Origin: Edolisoma coerulescens | Lineage: Eukaryota; Chordata; Aves; Passeriformes; Campephagidae | DNA length: 64,000 nt | Reading direction: 5' to 3' | Assembly: GCA_013397115.1 (NCBI GenBank) | Contig: VWZW01006279.1 | Span: 1,854,357 to 1,918,356 of the forward strand | Shown: one piece after another, positions 39,753-51,180 of the stretch | How the letters are laid out: each line of letters opens with the position of its first letter | Numbering within the stretch: the stretch's first letter is position 1 | Made by a program: the position numbers and the translations under genes | The notes under the pieces: model-generated | What the model saw: only the letters and a program-made list of their open reading frames with translations | Told to the model about the DNA's origin: nothing | Databases searched by the model: none

Positions 39753-39820
39753 GTTAGGTCATAGGTTGGACTTGACGATCTCAAAGCTCTTTTCCAACCG
39801 TGTTGATTCTGTGATTGTGT
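39753..39820 (+). mobile_element. CR1 LINE 3' end fragment
   Basis: ATAGGTTGGACTTGACGATC, TCTTTTCCAACC and the closing GATTCTGTGATTGTGT are the terminal part of a CR1 element in plus orientation. Only the last 70 bases or so remain, about 570 bases downstream of the LTR. Confidence 0.85.
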
Positions 39821-40739
39821 AAAGTTTGAAAAAATAAAACCAAGAAAACCAAACCAAGAAAACAAACCACTGCATCTTCTAGGTTTAAAACCCCCAAAAC
39901 TGAGAAGCCAAAGACACTATAGCTTTTCCTTTCAACTTCCTCTTTATTTGAATGTATTTTTTTCTTGTTCGTTGGTTAACTGCACATAAAGGAGCTAATG
40001 AGGCATATAGGAAGAAGATCACTGCAGGCAGAATAGGTTGAATAAATGTTCCTGCATCACTAAGATCTGTAAGCCTCAATAGTAACTTCAATATCTTAAT
40101 CAATGATTTACCATTAATTAATGATTACTGTCCTAAAACCAATTTTGCCTATAATAAATATAACTCTTATGTGAAATGTTGCTTGCCTTGCAGAAAAAAA
40201 CCCCAAACCCAAACCTTAAATTATCTTATGGTAAAAGTCAATTAGAGAGCTAAAGTGAAAAATGAAAACAGAATAAAATTTTTTGAAGAGAAAACAACTC
40301 CAGGATTTGAGGAGAACTTGAGTACAAGGGAAGCAATTCAGAAAGATAGGCTTTCACTGGGGAAGAAAAAAGAGTTATGAAATATTATTTATCATTGAAA
40401 GAAGTCAACTGGTACAATCTACATTTAATTTGGAGTTTTGCTTCCCTCCAATTTACCCGATAAGCACAAAACATAAAATCTGTTTTTATTTGTATAAGCA
40501 ATAAAAGTCTGAGGCTGGTTTAGATCTTCACTCTTCTACAGCTTGTGGTGAAAGTTCAGTATAGATCAGCCACAGAGAGGTTTTACTTTCCAACTCATCT
40601 GCAATAACTAGGGTTGCACTTACGATTGTAAATCACAGTGGAGACTTGTAATGTGGAAGGAAGAAGAAAGTGGCTGTTTGAAATAGTATCACATGCAAAT
40701 AGCCAAATATCTCCTAGAACTTGTGCCATTGCCACCGAC

Positions 40740-40759
40740 AATAGAATAGCTATTCTATT
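40740..40759. repeat. Perfect 20-bp palindrome
   Basis: AATAGAATAG is followed at once by its exact reverse complement, CTATTCTATT, with no spacer. It is AT-rich and not linked to any recognised element. Confidence 0.9.
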
Positions 40760-43700
40760 CCATGATGGTGGTGCTCAAATAAAATTTTGATAAACCCGGT
40801 AGAAGGCAAACTCCTGAAAATGTGATAACTCTTTTGCCAAACAAAACTTATTTTGAAATGGATACAGCTGTTGAGAATAAGCAGGGAATGGAGTGACTTC
40901 CTTTAGGTGGGTAAAAAAAAAGGAATCTACACTTATGGGACATGTGGACATTTGGTTTTGTTTTGAATCTTGTATTTTTTCTCCTGTGGATTCTCTGGAA
41001 CTGCTGGTGGAGAATGACATTCCATATTGCACCCAAACTCTTGCGCTGTAAAAGTGAAACAGTTTCATTTAGAAAATAGGATGCTTTAATCTATACAAAG
41101 TAATGTCTGACCCTATTTGAGAAAAAGCCCAACAAACTACAACAAATAACAGAAAATTCTGAAAACTATTTATTACAGGACACTTCATCTTAAAACATAA
41201 TTTGGCATCTGACACTTCACTTATGATTTTGATGTTTCACTGGCTGGTTGGAGAGACAAGGCTATTTTTTACAACTTCATGCGTGGCACTTTTAGCTTAG
41301 GTGGATGATAAGCTTTGAGTACTGCACTGATTCTCAAGTTTCAGGGAACGTTTCAATCATCAGTGGGAAAGCTTCACCAGTGTGGATGACAACCAGGGGG
41401 GAGGATGCCCAATAGGGTAAAGGAATGGTGAAACAGCCCCCTGCACAATTTTATGAAGAGTTAGAGAACACATGATTTAATACCTATCAGTTCCTAAACT
41501 TGAATTCCCACTGCCTGTAGTCACATTGATTTTGCCCATGTCAGTACTGGGTAAGGCTGTGGCATATGTCCTACCCAGCTGCAGCTGGAAACCCACTGGG
41601 CTCTCAGCAAGCCACACATTCCCCCAGTTTTGCCGTAGGGACAGTTGGCAGTGACAGTACACTTCCTAAGCTTCCAAAGAGCCTAGCTGGTGGCAGAAAC
41701 ATGTGCTAGTCCCAATACACTGCGCATTTTATTTGGCCCTATATGCCAGGTGTATTCAAAATGCTGATGTCTTGAAAGACAAAGAAAAGAGAAAGGAGTA
41801 AGGAACAGGAGAAGGGACAATATGTCATAGACATAACCAATTTTTCTAACTGCATTTCCACTGCTTTTGCCATCATGTCCCCACTTTTTGAAAAATGTAC
41901 GATAAAACTACTGCTTAATTGAAAGGAAGAAATACTAATAAAACCAGGCATTACACAAAGCACCTTGACACAAAGTACCTAAAAGGGTTAGTGAATTCTA
42001 TTTTTCCTTTTTAGGCCACTCTCATCCTAGATAGTTTATATATTCCTAGTAAGAGTAAATCCTGATTAATTTATAAATATATATTTGCAAAATCAGCCTA
42101 CAGGGTTATAGAGTATTATAAGATCCTGATTTAGAATACTGTGAATCTGGAAATCTGATTCAGTATAATTTAAAGGGAAATTCCACAATTAGGTCAGAAA
42201 GGAAGAAATTGCTTTCAGGAGATGCATTTTAACATTTTAAAGGACAGTTCCTATCTTTGAAAGCAGCTTAGAGGATTGAAATACTGGAGGCAGCTCCAGA
42301 GGAGATTAATTGACAACATGCAGGTGAATGGGTCAATTACACAAACAATCTGATTTAATCACAGGGGTTTACAGCTTTGTCACTTTGACAGAGTAATAAA
42401 GAAGTTTACTATATCCTGTAGGTGCCGTCAGACACTTTGGCCTGCTACAAACACGTTGTTATCACACTTGAAAGGTTTTCTATGATCATTATTAGTACAC
42501 AGTGTGGTTACAGTGACAGTTTTTTTCTGCAAGGGGTAATCAAAGCTATTATCTTTTTCTTTGCTTTCTCCCTTTGCCTGTGAATACATCAATAATAGAT
42601 TTAAATATTTCAAGGTCAGCGGAGTTAAGCTGACTTTGGAGAAAAATGTGATAGTGCTGCCGGCCATCATACTTGTAAGAATTTTTATATTGTTCAAGTG
42701 TTTGCTTAGCTATTCCTAAGCCCAGGAGGCTGGATATGTGGTGAAGATGGAATGACATAGGGCATTACAAACCTCTTGGCAGATAAAATAGTGTTTTACG
42801 CAGAATATGTGTCAAGCATTTCACAGGTATCTGTGTGGCTGTTTTCTTGACGAGGTGGTGAAGTGGCATTTCAAGAACATCCTTAGTGAATGCTACAGAA
42901 CTGCAGTTGTACATATCCATCTGTGCACTTTTTACAGGCATCATTACAAATCAGGATGATACACACGCTTCCTGAGATTGCCCATCCAAGCAAGATAACC
43001 GAAAGAGAATAATTTGCTAATTTTCCTCTGCACACTTGCAGTATTATGGCTACAAAATGAAACATGCAGCATCTTATTCAAAATATGTGTTGAAAACCAA
43101 GTCCTCTATTACAATGAAAACTGGCAGAATCTCGAAATGTTTCTAGCAATGAGCAGCTGGTGTGATCAGCTGTAAAATTTTCTAGAAGCAGTACTGAAAA
43201 TGCTTTAATTTTTTTCCTCTGTAAGCAGCATTACTCTTTGCCTGACTAGCCTCTAGTAAGGCTACACAGGGTGTTGTTGCCACCTAGAGTCAGTTCATCA
43301 AAACAGAAGTTCTGCATGTCTCTTTTTCCTCTCTGCTTAAAGTAGAAGGAATCCTCCAACACACCCAGACACCTCCCATCACCCTGTCACTTAGTCCTGT
43401 TTTTTTCCAGTCCAAAAAAACCCCCAAACCCAAAATCTAAAAACCATAGAGGTGCGTTTCCAACAAGTTGCCTACCTCTACGTGGATTTGTGGAGAATGC
43501 AAGGCAGCCCCTAGCCTTACTTTCATCAGGGTCTGCAGAGAGACCACTTGCACCCATCAGTGATCTTGACCTTTGAAGATGGAAGCACAGCTCTGGCCTC
43601 TACAACGAAACCAACTAACTCAGAAGTGACAAGTGCATCAGATGCTGTGCCAAGGCTAAATGTGGGGCTGCTGGGCTGCTTTGCTGGTGGATAGTCTGGA

Positions 43701-44743
43701 TATAGGACCCTCATCCCATCCATCTCCCCTTTCTTTTTCTTCAAACGAAACAGCTCACATACCATTGCTTTTGGTCACGCAGAGATACACAGGGCCAGGA
43801 AGGAAATGAAATGTGGAGATGAAAACTGGTGAAAAATAAAGTCCCAGGGAAGGTTCAACAACAGGTACACATTCACAACTCTTCCTTTATGTAGGTAGAG
43901 TATCCACTTCTACACTGGACAACAAAACTCTTACTTCTGAAACAAAATCAGTTTATTCACTTCTATATTTTATTCCATTTTATTCCCAGACTAATTGGAA
44001 AACAGAAACCGAACAAAATTTTGACTAAGATCCCCCATTCTCACTGGTCTCTCTTGCATCCATTTTTAATAATCTTTACTAGAAAAAGAGCTCCAAACAT
44101 GAGCTTTTGTAATCCATAAGTGCTTGACCAGGCATTTCACAAAGATAATTCCTTGACTCAAAACTTTAGAAAGGCAAAATATCAGGACAGATAAATAATG
44201 AGGGTGAAGTGATGGTGGAAGAAGTTAGGAAGTAATCTCAGGAGAATTTCACATTTTCCAAATGCATGGGAAGAAGATTACAGGTCTGTATTGAGAAACC
44301 ATAGATAAAAGGAGAAAACCAAGGGGTTATGAAAAATATTAGTTCCATCAATTTCTTCAGGCTGAATATGCTTTTCAAAGCAGATTTAGAATTCTGCCAG
44401 CTGGGATCACTTGTTATTGACATTTATCACTCAGAACCATCAAGAATAATTTATAATATAAATATTCTGCTTCCACCATCAGTAAGAAATGTCTCAGTCA
44501 TGGCATATGTAGCTATGTACTGAAATATCTGTGATATTTTTAAATTCATGTAATTTTGCTTTTTTGCTGAAGGAAGTTGACATTTTCATCGACCACTGTA
44601 GACAAACACTCTGTTCTCTCCTGGAAATATGGCCAGGCTTCCTATAACTTGTTATTCCCCATGTTCATTTAAGAAAACCACTCACACTGACTAGTTAGCT
44701 GTTGCTCAGTCTTTGGATGAATCACAATAAAAGCTCTTCCTGG

Positions 44744-44759
44744 GGAAAAAAAAAAAAAA
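44744..44759. repeat. Poly(A) run
   Basis: A run of A follows TTCCTGGGG, with no recognisable retroposed body before it. Similar runs occur at about 4904-4918, 12979-12993 and 27868-27880, with T runs at about 31111-31126 and 32130-32143. Confidence 0.6.
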
Positions 44760-46915
44760 GTATTTATTTCTCCCTTCATCCCCCTTCAAACTGCCCATTC
44801 CCTTCCCGAAAATAAACAAACCAGAATTTTTAGTTTAGGATAAAGTTTACAGAATAATCTGTAAGGAGAGATCATCACAAACAAATAACACATCCACTGC
44901 TTGTTAGGGTGGCTTTGTCCTTTTGAACACTTGTGAGACATTGATTTCTCTTCTGCTTTTGAAATATAGAGAGTAAACTGTAACACCCAGACCGATTCAG
45001 AGGGTGAGGAGGGAACACAAGGAGCTTTTCAATAATTCCTCCTTTCCATACACAGTGACAGATCACAGCTTTTATGTCACCAGTCTGTTTTTACTACTCT
45101 GCTTAGGGCCAGCATGGAGCATTATGAAGGGAGGATTTTTTACTGACATAATTGGCGCAACACCCTGAGGTAACCAAGCCTCCCAAGGAAGAAAGAGAGC
45201 TCTTGTCCTGGGCATGAACACCATAATTTTAAAGCCAATGGCAATGAGATTAGTTAAATGAGGTGTTTTACAATAGGAGTACAGTGACCCACAGATATGA
45301 CAAAGCCATTTCAGACTTTAATTGGAAAGAATCTTAAGTCTTGTGAGAAATGTACTTCTTAGAATGGCAGAACTGTAGGCATGGCTGGTAGTGAAAACCG
45401 CTCAACTTGTAATTCTGCAGTGAAAGCTGCCAGACCAATTTATTGGAAGACTTGGAATTTTCCAAATTATACAGTACTGTATGTAGAAAACCAGCTGCTA
45501 TCCTCCAGAGGCCACCAAAGCAAAATTTTTCAAAACTTGTATTTCAGTAGTTTGTAAAATTTAAATAAAAATAAATATAATTGCTTTACAGTTCATTTTA
45601 TAAGCCTTCATTACCAAAATTGAGAACTCATGGAGCAGTTTGTTGCTGGCTGGTTTGCTGAGGAAGATTGACCTTTGGCTCAGGTATGCTCTCTAGAGTG
45701 TGTTTAATCTGCCTCATAGGAAACATTCAAGCAGCATCTGTTCTTTCTCAAAAATGCATGAACAAGTAAACCAAAACTCAATATGTAATGGAGATATCAT
45801 TACATTTTAAATACTCCTAAGGAGAAATGACTCACAAATGTTTATATCTAAGCCTTGAACTTCCCTAAGAAACAAATAGTTTCATCAAACAATAAGGCTT
45901 TTTTGCTATTGAGAAGCTCAACACGAATAAAAGTAGCAACCTCTGCATGTACAAGTCTCAAAGTAAAAGAAGGGAAAGACTAACATGGGAAGTGGACAGA
46001 GGGAGAGGGGATTTAATTTATAAAATGTTGGAGAAGAGAAAGATTATAATCTTTGAAAGATCTAGAATTGGATGTGCAAACCAAAACCCTTAGTCTCTAA
46101 AGAATATTTATGTAAACCCTCCTGCCAAGTCCTGACCCTTCCATCACTCCTTCCTGGAGAAGAGCATCAAGGCATGATGTCTAAGCAATGGCCACTTCTT
46201 TCTGAGCTCCTTTACCTTCTCAGGCTGTTAGTGAGGCAGACTTGTGCAGAAATGAAGCATAATCCTCATAATAGTACCTATTTGCTGGATTTTAACGTGA
46301 TTTAAAAATCTGTGTTGTTATAAATTTGAGTGCTTTCTTAATATGATAATGCTTTGTGTCTGTCTCTGTCAACATTTGTACAACCATCTGGCTATTCCTA
46401 ATAACTTCTGAATCCATTGGGCAATTTCAACTAAGATTAATAGAGGAAGAGTGGTTGTAAAAACATTGAGTTCCTACCAGTTTTGTGGAAATAAGTGGCT
46501 AAGGAGGGAGAAAAAAAATGCATTAATGCTCCCCATGGAAGTGCAGAGGTAGAAGCTCACCCTTTATTAAATGGGTGATTATCTCACTGAGCAGCAGCCA
46601 TTAGTGGTGATTCTCATGGGACCATTTGCCATTTATTAGCTGCTCCTCCTAGCACATGCAGGGATTGCTGTAGTCAGAGCTAAAGCAAATTTCCAGAAGC
46701 AATCCAAAGCTGGCACCAGGTGTAAGGCTGGCATCTTTTTATGCTCTGCAGTGGTCATTCGCTCTGCGGATATTCAGAGCACATGACCAAGGTAACAACG
46801 AGGAATTTGATTACAGGGAATTAAGCTTAGTTTTGCAACTCACTTGCTGGAGTAGGTTTTTCTCCAGTTCCTTAATATGAGCAGAGATGATCAAAAGTGT
46901 CGGACTTGGCCAATG

Positions 46916-47280
46916 ACATTGTCAGGATCCCCACTTGACCACCAGCCCTGCTTGTCTCTGCTCCAACTGTCCTGGGGCTCCCCCAAGCTGGACTAGGGGC
47001 CAGGACCCCATTTCAACTCCTCCAGGGCTCTACCCCACCTTGACCAGGGTCCACGACCCTGAACTGTGAATCTCTGCCCCAGAAATGCCACAGCAGGACC
47101 AGTCTCCAGCTCCCCACAGCTCTGCCCTGCCTGGCCACAGACCCATTTCCATCCCCATGGAGGTGCTGGATGCCTGGGGCCAGGGCTGGGGCTGCCTCTC
47201 CCCGGGCTACCCTGCTGCTGCCACCCTGGGATTTCTCCCCACCCCTTGTTGCACCCTGACAGTCACTCTATAAAAGTACC
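46916..47280. other. GC-rich, C-rich block of unknown origin
   Basis: A sharply bounded segment is far richer in C and G than its surroundings and is built from repeated CCTGGGGC, CCCCAGC and CCCTGCCTGG-like motifs. It starts TGTCAGGATCCCC and has a TATAAAAG at about 47270. The composition could suit a fragment of an unrecognised LTR, but no partner or clean terminus is seen. It has very few CpGs, so it is not a CpG island. The open frames over it have no domains. Confidence 0.35.
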
Positions 47281-50200
47281 AGTGCTCTTCTCTGAACCAT
47301 GTCATGGGATCACTTCCCACCTGTACTACTCAGTCTGGCATTCAGCTCCCTAGAGGAAAGGAGACACCAGAAGAACAAGCTTACAGGGCTTCTGAAAACC
47401 TCATCCAATGCTTTCTGCAAGCTAGGGGGCAACAAAGGAGTTAGTGAAAAGCAGAGAAAAGGAGGTCGAAAGACAAGAAAAATGGCTAAATTGGTATCAA
47501 GGCTGTCCTGGTGATCTCTTGGCCACTTTTGGTGCTTGTCTGGTTAGGCTGTGGTGTCTCAGGAGGTTTCTGACCTCAGCTGGTCACCTATTCAACTAAA
47601 CCTGATAGGGATCAAGAAGAAGATGCCTTGGCCACCAGAGTCCACCTCCTAGTAAACTGAATTAGCCACCTCAGTTACGTCAATGTATCAGTCTGGTGCA
47701 TATGGTGTGGGCATACCACTACTTCAGACAAGTCAATGACAGGGCAATAACCTGTTATAATGGGTGAGCAACTTGGACCAGGAGCTTCTTAAAATCACCT
47801 CAGCATGAACCCTTAGAGCCTGAGAGTCAGGGCCCTCAGGACATAGGCCACTTTGGTATCTTCACATATTTGTCACTCCTTCCTCTTCTAAATGGCTGTC
47901 AAGTTGTCTCTGCCCACTCTGCTGTCTAGTTCTATTAGAGGAGTCGTATTTGTCACAACTCTAGTGAAAACTTTCCATTTTTCATTTCTCCATTTCTCAC
48001 TGCTCATCCTCCCACCATGCGTCACCTGTTTCCTCAGCCTCCCCCTCGAGAAACAGTGGTTCCCCTTTCCATCCCTTATGTGCATCAGCAGGGTTGCAAT
48101 AGTTTGCTGATGACAGCTTGTGAGCAGAGCCCTAGGCTGAAGGAATAAGGGAGTCTGTAGGAGCTGAGGTCTGAGAGTGCCTGGTGTCCTACTATTTTGA
48201 AGAAAGTGGTTCCCAGAGAGTTTATGGGAACTCACATGAGTGTGCTCCCTTGTCTAGATGTCCTCGTCCCTCACCTCCAGGCAAGCTAGGCTCCATTCTA
48301 GGCTACCTCCCACGAAGCTGCTGTTCCAGTGGTAACTATACACATGGTGCTTCACAGTCTTTGTTGGGTGTTGCTGCTCTTCATTTTGCTGGGTCTTGTT
48401 TTCTTCCACAAGTGTGGAGCTCTCAGGCAGTAGATTTTTTTCTTTGAAAACTAAAACAGAATGAAGGAGCAACTGTCAGAATATAGAAGAAATGTAACCA
48501 AAGAGAATGAACATACTTCAACCCCAGCGGTGCTTATAGTAAAAGGTCCCTTGTTTCCAAGTCACCATTTCTGACTCCTGGGGAATGCCTCTGCTCGGGG
48601 CAGTTGAATGAAAGTGTTTGTAAAAATGTCCTTCCAACCTAACAAAATGAAAATGCAAAATGCACCAGAGGACAAAGCAATGTAGCAGTATACAGTTACC
48701 AATGGCTGTTTATTCCAGCATCCCTTGCACTGTGCTTTTAGCTCCCACTTTTCCCTCACTGGATGTCCCCCCCCAGTGACAAGGAATAAGAGAGAAACAG
48801 AAGACTCGCCATGGGATCACAGCAGGTCCAGACCAGTGGTGCTGGGTGACATAAAAGGAGATCTGCCAGAGGAGGACTTTTGCCTGTCTCCTTGGTTTAG
48901 GCATTTGAATGACTCCTCCCTCTGGGATCTGTGCCTGGAGCTGGGTACAGAGCCCATCAGACCCCTGCCATCTAAATCAGCAGTGGCTATTTACATAATG
49001 AGTGGGCAAAGAGTTCCCAGCTCCACTGACCACTGTAAATAATTTCCATGCATAGGTAATGGCAATGTGCATCCAGTGCAATTAGCACAACATCCCGGTC
49101 CTTTAGGCCATTACACCTGAACTAAAAGATTTCAGGGTAACACGCAGGTGCACTGATAATCTCTTTAGTATTATCACTCAACAGACCTACCTCCAGGCTG
49201 ATCCCAAGCTGCTGAGGTGGGGGAAGGCTCTGTGAGTGGCAGTCTTATCTGGGGGAGAGACAGAAATGATCTCATATTTTAAGGCCACATTCACTTTTGC
49301 AGTGAGTTTTCAGGAAGATACAGTAGTAGAGGACCACTGATGCTCTATCAGGCATACATCCATGTGGTTTTGTGATACCAAAAAGAACTGCATAGTGATT
49401 AGACTGCTGGATGCAATACCTGCATGCTGGTTGATGTAGAAAATCTGGGCAGGCTCTTAGAGAAGGTTTGAGAGAGTCTCTGGACACAGTGTATGGAGCA
49501 AAGACCTCGGGAAGGGAGGAGACAGTTTCAGGAGGTAAAATGGGTGCACTCAGATTGTGAGTTGGAGGCTAGGAGCTCCACAGTAGCTTCACCTGAAATG
49601 CCTCCAATACCATGAGCAGAGCTGAAATGGGAAAAGCAGAGACAGGCTGTCAATGACTGGCTAGGAAGTAGCTGAAGACAAAGGATTTGAACTTGTTAGA
49701 AAAAGGGAAAACTTTCATTAAGCATGAGTCAGATTCAGGTAAACTAAAATAAAACCAGTGGTGGCACCTAAAAAGATCGTAGGAGATTTTTTTTTTAGAT
49801 TGAAGTAAGGGAGAAGCTGACAAGTGCTAAAATGTGATTCAGGATGGCACATATTCAGAGCAGGAAGTCAGGAAAATTTATCTTCCGCTGAGTAACAATA
49901 ATTTGGTGGAACTTTAAAAGGGAGAATGAAGACTAATCAAACAAGAAGAATCTCATAGTATAGCAAGAGAAAAAGAAAAGATGCATTTTTAAATGAAAGC
50001 TAGAGGTCTAACAAACAAGATGACTTTAAAAAGAAACTTGACGGGAAGAAGGCAATTGATCACATACTTTAGAATTGGGGTACAAAGCATAAAAACAGAG
50101 ACAGAGGAGGCAGAAGCAGTAGAGAAGTGGTAACATACATTAGAGGAACCTTTGTGCCAAATCAAAGTAACATGCTAATTTTGTTTACAAGCAGCTCAAA

Positions 50201-50520
50201 ACTTACAAAGCCTGACATTCCTGGCCTAAGTCAGAAATATGCCGTATCATATCAGTATTAAATCAAGTGTCTGTATCTACTACATGCTGAGGGAGATCAG
50301 AGTTGCTGACAGAGCAAGAAATGCAACAATAGCAGCAGGTATCAATTTCCCACTTGTATATTGGATAAATGTCACATAGGGGATTGATGCTGCATAAAAT
50401 GAAAATATTTTTTCTGTCCGAAAGAGCATACAAAAGAAGAAGGAACTTTTGTATTAGCCCAGAGCCACATGCAGAACCTGGTTCAAAATGCCCCCCTGCT
50501 CAACATACTTACTTAGGGAA

Positions 50521-50588
50521 CAAAACAAAACAAAAAAAAAAACCCTGAAAAAAAAACCCCAAAAAGCCCCAAAACAAAACAAAAAAAG
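50521..50588. repeat. A-rich simple tract
   Basis: Runs of AAAAC and AAAACCCC units are broken by a few G. It is low-complexity sequence upstream of an old LINE fragment. Confidence 0.8.
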
Positions 50589-50739
50589 TTCAAACTGCAA
50601 TAGAATTACGTAAGAACAAGGAACTTTGTTAAAAATAAGCTAAAATGGATGCCTGAAGGCTAAAAAGTTTGCATGGTAGCTATTTAAACCTAGCATGTAG
50701 GAGTACATTTTCTCTCTCCTCTGTGTATGGACAAAGACT

Positions 50740-51180
50740 TTGGAAAAGAAAAGCTGACACAGTTAACAGCAGGATAAAGGAATTTATTAGAAGCAGAAGA
50801 CTTCCTTTACGAAGTAGAAGTTGTGTCCAAGAATGGAAAATAGAAAGGATCATAAACTCTGGCAAGTTAAATGCAAACCACAACAAGGTCAGCCATATAG
50901 AATCCCAGCAACAATTTCTGAAGGCATAAAGGTCCATCAGCAAGGAGTCTGAAAGAAATTAAGGCACCATGGGACAACAGAAAAAGCCTTCACGTGAATA
51001 ACCTATTAAAAAAGGAGGGCAAACGGCCATCGTCCACATTTGAGGGAGGTCTCTAGTGATGCTTGAGGGGGTTTTGTTCTCGGGCTCCTGCTGCTTAACC
51101 TATTTATAAATGAACTGGAAAAGAGGGCACATGGTGAGAAGACAATTTGGTGAAGGCACAAAGTTATTACACATAGTAGG
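50740..51180 (+). mobile_element. Ancient LINE reverse-transcriptase region fragment
   Basis: The plus strand keeps, in the expected order, traces of a CR1/L3-like ORF2. First comes an AGGAATTTATTAGAAGCAGA stretch, then a GCAAACCACAACAAGGTCAG segment. At about 51080-51180 a translation resembles the LLNLFINELEKG motif of LINE reverse transcriptase, followed by TTTGGTGAAGGCACAAAG in place of the usual FADDTK-coding sequence. The catalytic YADD-type motif is destroyed and frame breaks are present, so it is dead. It may belong to the same old family as the fragment at 37395-37700. Confidence 0.5.

Noticed and set aside
47066..47353. 95-codon proline-rich frame
   Set aside because: It reflects the C-rich base composition of the block. 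There is no start context and no domains.
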